A stretch of 64,000 bases of DNA, taken from Pyropia yezoensis. Lineage: Eukaryota; Rhodophyta; Bangiophyceae; Bangiales; Bangiaceae. The notes under the pieces are model-generated. The model had not been told where the DNA came from. It made no database searches and saw only the letters and a program-made list of their open reading frames with translations. Shown here piece after piece: positions 32,511-41,304 of this stretch. The stretch is taken from NCBI GenBank assembly GCA_009829735.1, contig CM020618.1, positions 26,698,894 through 26,762,893 of the forward strand, read 5' to 3'. Each line of letters starts with the position of its first letter. The stretch's first letter is position 1. Made by a program: the position numbers and the translations under genes.

Positions 32511-34880
32511 TCAGTGGGTAGACCCACTGCCCGAGGGAGGCCACTCACGCGTAAGCGCGTATACCTCCGTGCTCCACCGGTCGGCAATCTCACGACGGTC
32601 AATCACCCGAGTTACCTCGGTGCATAGCTGGACGAGGGTGCTGCGGCCAGCCTCCACGTCCTCCAGAGCTGTCTGGAGGCGGTCAAGCACACCACCGAAG
32701 CAACGCGCTGACGCAACCAGCGCAGCACCTAGGGGGATATCCCCCCAGCTAACAGAGAGACCCTCCCGCATTGCGCGGGCAACAAGGGCGTCAACGCCCT
32801 CATACCAGAGACGGGGACCCCCGTTATGCATGACAGGGGCGGGAGGTGACGCTGGCGCAGCCAGAGGAGCCACAGGAGCCGACACGGCCACCACCGGAGC
32901 CGGTGGCGCCTGATATGAGGCCCGGTAGGACCCCACCGAAGGGGCTCCACCGTAACCCCGGCGGGGCTCCGCCCGACGACGGGACACCTCACGCTCCCCA
33001 CCCGCAGAGCCCCACTCTCGGGGACGACGGCCAACCGCCGCCGGTATCAGGTTACCGAACCACGGGGCAAGGACCTGAAGAGGGTCATGGATAACCATGG
33101 GAATACCCAGGTCAGCAACAGCCTCGGTGGACGCCCACCCATGGCAATTGGGCTCACCCGGCTGAGTACGCCGGATACGCAGCGAGTGACGAGGCAAGGG
33201 GGAAGCCCCAGCCTGCGGGCCCCGGTACGGGGGAAGGGCCAACACCCCAGCCCAGTTCACGGCATCGTGAATAGCCAGCAGGGCCTCGAACTCCCGGGCC
33301 AACCCGGTCTTGGCGGCTATCAGGTCCACGCCCAACTGCGCGATGTGCCGACGGACACCCGTCGGAAGATGAAACAGGCGCCCCTGCCGGCGGACGGACA
33401 GCAAGAAGGAGGAAGCCTGCCCGAGGGTAACCTCAAGGGTGAAGGTACCCTGCAACGGGTGGACCGGCCGGGAGGCCGACACACTCCCGAAGTATCGGAG
33501 ACAGGAGCCGGTGTCAAACCGGAAAGCAGGGGCGGGTTCCCACCCCTCCTGCCACAGAGGCGGGCGCACGGGAGTGTATACCGGCGCACGACCGTTGCCG
33601 GTCTGCAACGCACACGTTATATCGGTGCGGAACGCATCCGCCATGACACCATGGTTACGTCGCCAGCTCGACGCCGACTTCAAACCCGCCATAGGCGGGT
33701 AGGGAGCCGTCAACGACAGAAACGGGGATACCCCCGGGTAATAATCAAAGTCGGGATACCGACCGGTATCGCCCACCGTCTCCCCAAACGCAACCGGCTC
33801 CGCCGCCGCCGCAATCCCCCGAGCACTAGCCGGGTAGTCAACCTCCCGCGGCAACGCGGGGGCAATCAGGTCGCATACCCCGACGGCGGGGTCGAGGTAG
33901 ACCTCACCCCGTCCCACCCGGGTGCGCCAGAGCTGCGCATGCCGGTCGTCCGGCTGACTCAGGATCCAATGGTGTTCCACCCGCACCGCGTTCGGCTGGT
34001 TGACCAGCCGCACCAACTCCCGCTCCCAACTCGGGTCCACCCTGACGCGGCGGGAAGTCCCTCCAGAGAGACGCGATTGGTGGAATTCCACCCTCATCCG
34101 CCCAGCGGACTCCATTGACTCTTGCACAGTCATGCCTCGAACCCGAGCCACCAAGTCGGACATCGACATGGCGGGCTGACCTGCCGCCACGGCGACGCCG
34201 CCACCCAACGGGGCAACCCGGGCAGGACCAGGAAGAATCGGGGGCGCCGGGGGATGCCCCACCGGCAGATGGGCCGGCGCCGAAGGTGCACGAGGCCGAG
34301 GAGGAAGAAGAAGGGCGGGCGCCCGCCCGGAGTAGCTCCCGGAGTCCACTGCCATCGGGGTAGATAACTCTTGACCATCACGCGTCCGCGGCACCGCGGG
34401 CAGAGCATCGCCGCCACCCGGGCCCGACGAGGGTACCACGGGGGCAGCACGGGTAGACCCGCTACCCGCCGCAGCGGACACACCAACCGGGCGGGCACCC
34501 GCGCCGTCTTGACCCGTCGAACCGGCCGGGGTGCCGCCACTACCATCCGCCACGCCGGCGACACCGTCTTGAGGTAGAGCCGCGCCGGCACCGGCGACAG
34601 AAGCCATCCGGGCCGCCGGAGGAGTAGCGGTAGAGGCCACCGCTGCACGCGGTTGTCCGCCACCCGACGGAGCCGTCGTGCCGCTACACACGGACGACAA
34701 CCCGCCCGGCGCGCCTTCCGGGGCCACTTGAACGGTCACCCGGTCGTCCTCGTCCTCCGACGAGCTCGCTAAGAAGCACTCGGCGGCGGTGGCCGAGACG
34801 GGAACGTCGTCCACCATCACCTCTTCCTCCTCCTCAAGCAGGAGGTCGTCCTCGCCCCCGGGTACCTGGGGATCCCACAT
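32511..34880 (-). CDS. Antisense accessory ORF of chromovirus 3 (unknown function)
   Basis: An intact 789-codon frame from ATG 34880, convergent with pol. The N-terminus is acidic (EDDLLLEEEEEVMVDD, then SSSEDEDD). A Pro/Ala/Gly-rich stretch follows to about residue 250. A block near residues 280-350 has WERELVRL, VEHHW, DDRHAQL and VGRGEVYLDPAVGVCD, matching in order and spacing the block of the chromovirus 1 antisense protein. The middle (about 380-620) looks globular, with YYPGVSPFLSL, WRRNHGVMADAF, FDTGSCLRYFGS and NWAGVLALPPY. The end is helical (LQTALEDVEAGRSTLVQLC). No catalytic motif or known domain is recognised. An intact frame of this length in an element whose gag and pol are broken is notable. 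The promoter would lie near the 3' LTR, on the minus strand. Confidence 0.75.
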   Translation of the reverse strand: MWDPQVPGGEDDLLLEEEEEVMVDDVPVSATAAECFLASSSEDEDDRVTVQVAPEGAPGGLSSVCSGTTAPSGGGQPRAAVASTATPPAARMASVAGAGAALPQDGVAGVADGSGGTPAGSTGQDGAGARPVGVSAAAGSGSTRAAPVVPSSGPGGGDALPAVPRTRDGQELSTPMAVDSGSYSGRAPALLLPPRPRAPSAPAHLPVGHPPAPPILPGPARVAPLGGGVAVAAGQPAMSMSDLVARVRGMTVQESMESAGRMRVEFHQSRLSGGTSRRVRVDPSWERELVRLVNQPNAVRVEHHWILSQPDDRHAQLWRTRVGRGEVYLDPAVGVCDLIAPALPREVDYPASARGIAAAAEPVAFGETVGDTGRYPDFDYYPGVSPFLSLTAPYPPMAGLKSASSWRRNHGVMADAFRTDITCALQTGNGRAPVYTPVRPPLWQEGWEPAPAFRFDTGSCLRYFGSVSASRPVHPLQGTFTLEVTLGQASSFLLSVRRQGRLFHLPTGVRRHIAQLGVDLIAAKTGLAREFEALLAIHDAVNWAGVLALPPYRGPQAGASPLPRHSLRIRRTQPGEPNCHGWASTEAVADLGIPMVIHDPLQVLAPWFGNLIPAAVGRRPREWGSAGGEREVSRRRAEPRRGYGGAPSVGSYRASYQAPPAPVVAVSAPVAPLAAPASPPAPVMHNGGPRLWYEGVDALVARAMREGLSVSWGDIPLGAALVASARCFGGVLDRLQTALEDVEAGRSTLVQLCTEVTRVIDRREIADRWSTEVYALTREWPPSGSGSTH

Positions 34881-35452
34881 GGTGAAACCAGGGTAGCAGG
34901 GGCGGCCCGTCAGACAAGCCGTCGACGGCTACGACCCGGTACGGTGGGACAACCGGGACGAGCCAGGGAAGCGCGGGCACCCGCGCTTATGACCACAAAC
35001 GGCCACGAGAAGCACCGCAGGCACGCGGGTCGACCCGCGCTCCACGAGGCTACGAACGCGCTCCACCCAGGCACCTGGGCGGGCCGGGGCCACACCCCCG
35101 TACGGGGCAACCAAGAGGGGTTCACCCCGAAACCGCCCCCGCGAAAAGCGGGAGCGGCCGCCCCCATTCACTCGGTAACACGAGAGGGGCTCCCCTACCA
35201 CCAGACACCTGGTGGCGGATCCGCTTGCACCACCCCTCGGAAAGGGGGGTCGTGAATAGAAACCCGCATCGGGAAATTAACGGTCCGGAAAACGGATCGT
35301 GTGTGTACCACACAAAGGGGGGCACCCCCCTCAGACAACCTCGAAAAGGGGTGTCTGTCGCGACAGGGCGCAAAGCCCCACCCGACTGGTAAACGGTCAC
35401 GCGACCCACTTACATTCGGTAACCCGAATGCAACTCGACCCGAGGACGGGCC
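34881..35452. other. Leader of the antisense ORF
   Basis: About 570 bp between the antisense ATG and the polypurine tract. GC-rich, with no further gene. It would contain the promoter and 5' leader of the antisense gene; no TATA box stands out. Confidence 0.4.
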
Positions 35453-35470
35453 GAATCTAAGGGGGGGATA
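35453..35470 (+). other. Polypurine tract of chromovirus 3
   Basis: AATCTAAGGGGGGGATA, purine-rich, directly before the 3' LTR. Confidence 0.7.
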
Positions 35471-35836
35471 TGTAGCAATATGGTTGGCCGTATTGTGACC
35501 CTAATGTTAGGGGGGGCTACTTCTAATCCTTGGCTTTCAATTTTAGAGAGTCCGTACTGGTCACGGTATCTATAAGTTACGTATGACCAGAGGGACTTGC
35601 ATCTTGGGGTGGAGGGTAGTTAGTAGTGTCTCCGAGGGTTTATAACGAGGGGGCCGGCGGTGAATCCACCGCCGGCCAAGGCAGAACAACAAACCCCTCC
35701 CATTTGGGCTCCCATCTTGGTCCCGTGGCTTGCGCTCCAAGGACAGCAACCTTGGCCTCCCGGTGACGTTGGTGCCGATCCCCCTTGGTGAGTGTTCCCT
35801 GAGATTGGACGTGCGACGGATTCCTATTGTGCTACA
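35471..35836 (+). repeat. 3' LTR of chromovirus 3
   Basis: 366 bp, about 99% like 25134-25497. Target duplication CAAAC follows at 35837-35841. Confidence 0.95.
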
Positions 35837-35951
35837 CAAACCCGCGCCTCTCTGGTTGGCGGCGCCCGAGTGGGAGGGGGTCCGGCAGCCGTCGCAGCTA
35901 GGGGCGAGTGCGCCGGCGTGACGGGCGACCGGGCTGCAGGCGCTGCCAGGG

Positions 35952-36239
35952 GTGGCGGTGCCCTCGTGCGAGGGGATGCGGCACCTGGCGCGCCCCGGGG
36001 TGGCGGTGCCCGCGCGAGGGGGGGCGCGAATAGCTGCTCGGCCCCGGGTGGCGGTGCCCGCACGAGCGGGCGCGCGGCAAGCGGCTCGACCCATGGTGGC
36101 GGTGCCCGCGCGAAGCGGGGCGCGGCAAGGGGCTCGGCCCGGGGTGGCGGTGCCCGCACGAGGGGGGGCGCGGCAGGCGGATCGGCCCGGGGTGGTGGTG
36201 CCCGCGCGAGGGGGGGCGCGGCAGCCGGTGCGCGGAGTG
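35952..36239. repeat. 48-bp tandem repeat, about six units
   Basis: GTGGCGGTGCCCGC recurs at 35952, 36000, 36048, 36096, 36144 and 36192 (the last with one change), exactly 48 bp apart. One plus frame gives a 16-residue unit like ARPGVAVPARGGARQA. All frames stay open because 48 is a multiple of 3. The array continues, degraded, on the other side of chromovirus 3 (24440-25133). Confidence 0.85.
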
Positions 36240-36589
36240 GGCGGCTGGCCGACACCGGCGCGGCGATGTGTGGCGGCGCCGGTCAGGCGGGCGTCGCCAC
36301 AGTAGCAGGCCGGCATGGCAGGGCAGGTGCGACAGCGGGGCGGCAAGGTGCCGCGACGCGGCGTGGGCGCGCCGCCCACGCAGCGGATGCGGACGGTGCG
36401 GCCGCGATCGAATTTTTTGCCAGTATCTGAATGAAATACAACTCTTACGTCCGTTTACTTTCACGAAATGTTTCAATGTCGAGAGAAAACCTTGCAGGCG
36501 CCTGGGGCGGAGGATGCTCCGTGAGAGGCTCTCTGAGCCAATGGTGTGATCACGTGGTGGCTTGTGAGCGAATCAAAGTGCCACCGATC

Positions 36590-36787
36590 GCGGGTCGCAA
36601 TCGCGGAAAAACCCGCGATTCCGAGTACGTGGGACCCGCGGATCGCGGGTCCTACACCGGCAGACTTCGCGCTGAGCGCTCGCAGAAGAGGGGGCCTACC
36701 CCGCCACAGGGACTCTGAGGAGGGGAATAACCCGCGATTTTGGCCTGTCTGACTACCCCCGATATCGCGGGTAGATTTCTTGTAGGG
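36590..36787 (-). repeat. Right TIR and subterminal repeats of the CACTA element
   Basis: Read inward it begins CCCTACAAGAAATCTACCC and continues with CGATATCG and AATCGCGGGTT as at the left end. Further ATCGCGGG copies lie near 36592, 36612, 36644 and 36731. Confidence 0.75.
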
Positions 36788-37192
36788 CGGGCCCGAGCGG
36801 TCTACGTCGACCCATGGGGGGTAGTGCAGGCTAGTGTCCGACGGGACTACGCAGACCGCTCCATGGTCGAGCAAGTGCCAGTGCACTACATGAAGTCAAC
36901 ACTGCCTATGGCATGCCGTAACTTCAGCTACCCCATATGGGGTCCCCTGGACGAACACGCACAGCTGGTGCATCGTTTTGGGCCATTGATGCACCAAGAC
37001 CCCAACTGCGATAGCCTCGTGGCCCCCCTTGACTCAACCCCACCCCACAACGAAGCTAAGCTTCTGCTGACGCCCCAAGCACACATGCTTGACCAAGTGG
37101 TCGCAGACCTACAGAAATGGCCTAAGGACGCAGTGCTCGTCACCCCACTATGGGAACACACCGCCTGGTACTCGAGAGCGAGACGCCTGTAA
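36788..37192 (+). pseudogene. Retroelement fragment (tail of an RNase H-like region?)
   Basis: The frame runs into this stretch from the CACTA end without an ATG and stops at 37192. Its last part (LLLTPQAHMLDQVVADLQKW then DAVLVTPLWEHTAWY) resembles the end of the RNase H domain in DIRS-like and related retroelements, where a valine-rich strand leads to P-x-W...W. There is no neighbouring RT or recombinase. It looks like a scrap truncated by the CACTA insertion; the family is uncertain. Confidence 0.3.
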
Positions 37193-37393
37193 TAGCTAGT
37201 GCGCACCCCAGCGGAGGATGCAACGTAGCACTCCGCCTATTCTCCACGATTAAGACTACGCCCACCGCCTCTCCTACACACTCTCGTGGTCCGCAAGGCG
37301 TCGTCCACACAGATACGGCACAGCAGCGGAAGGTTCCCCTGCCCCTCCATCCAAGCGACACGTTAAGTTTTGTTGCGAGACTAAGAAGCCATT

Positions 37394-37758
37394 TCAAGCA
37401 CCTTCCGAGTAATCTCTTTCAAGCACCTTCCGAGTAATCTCGCTCAAGGCCAGAGCCCGAGACGCACGCGACTCGGACACTCCCTCACCGACCCTAATGA
37501 CCCGTTCTTCGTGGGCAACGGCCGCCGATATCACATCCAAGAACAGCTCCGGCTGCTCCTCCTCCGCCTTAGCACTGCCTGCTTCACCGCATCGTTGTCC
37601 TGGACGTTGTCGTCCTGTGGTCGATTCCACTTGCCAGATTCGTAATGGACAGGACCCCCCGTCTCTTCGAAGTAGTGAAGGAATCGAGCCGCCGACCGAC
37701 GCGACATGCGCCGTTGCGATGCTGCCGTCGCGACGGGCACATCGTCCTCCTGCGCCAT
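37394..37758 (-). pseudogene. Tc1/mariner- or IS630-like transposase, N-terminal remnant
   Basis: From ATG 37758 on the minus strand. A helix-turn-helix part (MSRRSAARFLHYFEETGG) and a WNRPQDD linker come first. After a frame change near 37560 a second part follows (EEQPELFLDVISAAVAHEERVIRVGEGVSES, then RALALSEITRKVLE). That order, with the P-E-L-x-L-D motif and a second HTH, is typical of the paired HTH region of Tc1/IS630 transposases. The 24-bp sequence TTCAAGCACCTTCCGAGTAATC (plus two bases) is duplicated in tandem at 37393-37416 and 37418-37441 and breaks the frame. No DDE core follows. Confidence 0.5.
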
Positions 37759-38787
37759 GCGCACGTGATGTTCACGCGTCTCCCTGATCGTCACTTTTGG
37801 TTTTCGGGGCGAGGGTGTCAGCAGCAAGAGAGAGGGGAAAGCAAAGGGGGGGGGGGGAGATGCGCGTGGGAGAAGTTTGGCAAACGTGAGATCATGAAGC
37901 GTGTGGTCACACAAACGTGCTTTCATCGAAGGTCAGCCAAGTTTTCAAAAAGGAAGCAAGCGATAATGGTCCCACGAACGTGGGTGCCGCATGACAAACA
38001 CAAGCGACTGACGACTGGAACAAGATTCAGATTTTTTGAGGGCCGTTTTACCGAAGCAGGAGCCCTGCTCCATTTCTTGCGTTCGGATTTTAGGCGATGC
38101 GCCGCTCACTTTGCTCCCCTGCCTTCTGTTTCTGCGGTTATCACAACTGACGATTTTTTGGTAAGCTACAGTGGGCATGTGCCATGCCGCCTCTGGAGAT
38201 GATCCAAGCGAATTCCGCGTTACCTAGGGCATGGCCCCGTTTCCCGTACGCATTTCCGCTATTCCCAAGGGCAGGCGCGCCTTTGCTTCAACATTATCTA
38301 CCGACGTCATCCTCGACAGCTGTGAGACCAGCACCGCTTTTCAATGCATTTTTCATTTGTCAACACCTGCTTTGTAGCAAACGCAGCAAGAGAGTGCTGG
38401 AAAACAGGCGTATTATCTAATATCTCAGTATTTGTCACCACTGTAGTTGCCACGTGCCTCCGTTGATGTTGCCGGCATGTAACGAAGTTCGAGTGACTGC
38501 AATGTGCTCAACGCTAAGTACCGATGTGCTACCACTCTGCCCCGTCAACGTGTCAAGGCACATGCGATTCTCAGGAGAAGCGTCTGGCACACGTGGCCGT
38601 GCTGCCGACCAACTCCACAGGTCGAGGCCTCCACGCCCTCCGCTTTCCAGGCCAACATCTGTTCCCCAACCCCCCCGCCCCCTCCCCTGCATGATACCCC
38701 CCCCTGACGCTCTCCCCTTTCAGTCCCCCACCCTTCCCCCTCCACCCCCTGCGTGTGCTACAGACTATCTCACGCGCGTTCGCTATC
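37759..38787. other. Intergenic, no gene recognised
   Basis: A plus frame at 37645-38202 overlaps the transposase relic and shows no domain. The part before 38788 becomes strongly C-rich, probably promoter and leader of the channel gene. Confidence 0.5.
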
Positions 38788-39244
38788 ATGGTTCGCCCCC
38801 TCCCCCCCCCCCCGAGCGGCTGGTGTAGCGGCCGCCGCCCGCCGGGCGCCGCTGCCGCCTTTGGCCCACTTCCTCCCTGCACCCTCGGCGCGCCGCGGGT
38901 CGTGCGGCCGCCACCCCCCCGATTGGCCGCCGCCTGGCGGCACTCCGCGTGGACGACGCACCGCCCAGTCGTCAAGGCCCCCCCTCCCCTGGCGTCGTCG
39001 CCGCCGACGCCACTGGCCGGCCGGCCACCACCACTGTGGGCGGGAAGGGTGGGCCCACGGCGGACGCGGCTCGGCGTCAGCGTCGGTGTCGGCGTCGGCG
39101 CCGCCTCCTCGGCGCCCGCTTCGCCGCATGGACCACCTCCACGCGTGGTGGCCCGAGCCAGTGGCGCCCGCCGCAAGCGTGAACCGACAGCGGCTGGTGG
39201 GAGGGGTGTTGCCGACGGTGACGGTGGTGATGGTGGTGGTGGGG

Positions 39245-39275
<31 letters not shown>

Positions 39276-41304
39276 TGTCGGTGGCGGTGGCGATGGCCGT
39301 AGCGGTGGCGGTGGGGGCTACACACGTGGAGGTGGTGGCGGGCGGCGCGGCAGTGGCGTCGGTGTCGGCGGCGGTGGCAGTGGCGGCAGGGGTGAGGGCG
39401 CCGCGCGGCTACACGGGCCCGCAGCTGTGGATGGTACCGATACGGCCGCCGCGGCCGTCCTGGCGGCGCGCAATGGAGCTGGTGACGGCGCCGTAGGGGC
39501 GTGGCCGCCACCGCCAGCGCCTCCCGGCGGTGAGGGCGGCGGGCGGGGGGGGGCTGCCGCGGCGGAACCGCTGCCGATTGTCTCGCCAGCTGGCGAACGG
39601 GGGCCGACTGCCGTGCCAGGCGTGCCCCGCCACCCGCTGCCTGCCACCCACGCGGTGGTGGCGGACAGGGCGGCGTCGGCGGCGCCCCGCCACCCGGCTG
39701 GTGACGGCGCCGGCCCCGTCCTTGCCGTCGCTGAGCGCCGCGCCGACAGCTCGGCAGCGGTCCCCCCCCCCCCCCCCGGCGACGCAGACGAGGAGGAAGA
39801 GGCAGACGCAGAGGTCGCCTCGGGTGGGCGCGACGCCGAGGAGGAGGACGCGGAACCGCCGCTGTGGCGTCAGGTCATCCCCCGCGCGGCGGCCTTGTCG
39901 GTGGCCTATGTTGCCGCTGGCACGGCGGTGTACATGCGGCTGGAGGGGTGGGGCCCCCTGGACGCCACCTTTTTCGCAACCCAAGCGGTGCTCTGCGTCG
40001 GCTACTCGGGCGTGCCCCTAACGTCTGCCGCGTCGGAGCTGTTCACCACGGGCTACGTGCTGTGGGGCAACGTGTTGGCGTCGGGGGCCGTGGCGCTGTA
40101 CGTGCAGGCGTCCCTCTCGCCAGAGCCCCCACCGGCGGCGGACAAGGTGGGAGCCAATCGGGCCGTTGTGGCCAATGGCGTGGACGGCGGGGCGGCCTCG
40201 TCCGGTGGGACGCCGGAGGAACCGCCGCCTGCCGTCCAGGCGGTGGACCGCCGGGGGGTGGCCCTCCTCCTTACCGACCTGCTCACCATTGCCGTCCGGC
40301 TGCGTGCGCTGGTGCCTCCCCCACCAGGCGGGGCGCCGGCGCCCGACCCCTCTGCCCTGACGGGGTCGTCTGATGCGCGGGAGCTGCGCCGCGCGCTCGC
40401 CGCCTTCCTCTCTGACCTGGCCACCAGCGCGGTCGGGCGGGTGCTCGTGTCCTACTCGCTGCTGTGGACGTGGATCGCGGTGGGCACCGCCTTTTTTGCC
40501 GCCCACGACGGCCTCCCCCCGACGACAGCGTTGCTTGCGAGCGTCGCGTCGCTGACCACCCTGGGCCTCATCAGCCCCCGCCCTGACGATGGGGGCCACA
40601 TCTTTGTGCTCGCCTACCTCCTCACCGGCGTTGCCATATACGCGGCGAGCCTGGGGCGCGTCGCCGACGTGTTTCGCGTGGAGTTTGAGGCGGAGCAGGC
40701 GCGCGCCGCGACGCGCCGTGAGCGCGCCCGCATCCAGGTGCGCGTCCGCGACCGCGTGCGGGCGGTGGTCCGCGCAGAGGCGCGCTCGCGGTCGCGCGCG
40801 GCGGCCGCAGCGGCAGCTGGACGGCCTGCTGCGACGACCGCCGCCACGCCAGCCGACGCGGCTGTTTCGTCGGCACTGCCCCACTATGACGCCGCCACAC
40901 CCCTGTCTTCATCGCCCACGGCGCCGTTGGCGTCGGCGACGGTGGCACCACCGGCCGGGACCCGGCACACGCGGCGGCGGGCGGCCGCCTCCACCCGCGG
41001 CCGTGGCGGCGCCGCCGGCGGGCCGGCCGCCCACGCCGCCGCGACGTTGGGTGTCCCTCCTGGGGCGGCGGCAGCGTCAGCGGCAGCTGCAGCGCCCGCG
41101 GCAGCGGCGGCGGCGGCGGGGGAACGGGGTCGCGGCGCCCCCCCCGGGTGGGCGGCCCACCTGGAGCGGCAGCTGCTGGCCCGCGGCGTGCGGCGGGAGG
41201 CACTCGTGGCGATGCGCGCCGACTTTGACCGCCGCGCCCACGGGGGGGGGGGGGACACCGCACCTGACGGACGCGACGGCGGCGTCGGCGGCGGCGGCGG
41301 GTGA
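38788..41304 (+). CDS. Two-pore-domain ion-channel-like membrane protein
   Basis: 838 residues from ATG 38788 (the frame is open upstream without ATG). The first 350 residues are Pro/Ala/Gly-rich with a long GGC/GGT-repeat-coded Gly tract (about 39217-39310), then an acidic run. The first channel unit has TM about 366-383, pore helix and filter about 394-408 (TQAVLCVGYSG), and a second TM about 416-440. The second unit has TM about 555-572, pore about 579-596 (ALLASVASLTTLGLIS), and a last TM about 602-625. This TM-P-TM twice plan is that of two-pore K+ channels. The filters depart from TxGYG: CVGYS in the first and TLGLI in the second. A cytosolic Arg-rich helical segment and an Ala-rich tail follow. 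Membrane location and ion flux are inferred; selectivity for K+ is doubtful. Confidence 0.65.
39217..39310 (+). repeat. GGTGGC-type simple repeat inside the channel gene
   Basis: Imperfect GGTGGC/GGTGGT repeat coding for a Gly tract in the channel protein. Length variation would not break the frame when it occurs in 3-bp steps. Confidence 0.8.

Larger units (their letters stand above)
25134..35836 (+). mobile_element. Chromovirus 3: Ty3/gypsy LTR retrotransposon with antisense ORF, defective
   Basis: A 10.7-kb element with LTRs of 364 and 366 bp and a perfect duplication CAAAC (25129-25133 and 35837-35841). Same plan as chromovirus 1: same PBS, gag and pol in separate ORFs, chromodomain-like tail, and a long convergent antisense ORF before the 3' LTR. 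Gag has a stop and a frameshift and pol has a TAG, so it is not autonomous as read. Confidence 0.95.
11127..36787 (+). mobile_element. CACTA (EnSpm-type) DNA transposon, split by two LTR elements
   Basis: The left end starts CCCTACAAGAAATACACCC and the right end, read inward on the minus strand, starts CCCTACAAGAAATCTACCC. The first 28 bp match at 26 positions. The known En/Spm terminus is CACTACAAGAAAA. Flanking triplets are TGG (11124-11126) and CGG (36788-36790), which would be the 3-bp CACTA duplication with one mismatch. Subterminal ATCGCGGG motifs repeat at both ends. Inside lies a decayed Tnp2-like transposase. Subtracting chromoviruses 2 and 3 leaves about 6.9 kb, a usual CACTA size. 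Confidence 0.8.

Noticed and set aside
32061..35470. env-like gene in chromovirus 3
   Set aside because: The only long frame is antisense and has no signal peptide or membrane segment.
35952..36239. CRISPR-like spacing of the 48-bp units
   Set aside because: Contiguous units with no unique spacers, in a eukaryotic transposon.
38571..39511. Several minus-strand frames opposite the channel gene
   Set aside because: Shadows of the Gly/Pro-rich plus-strand coding sequence.
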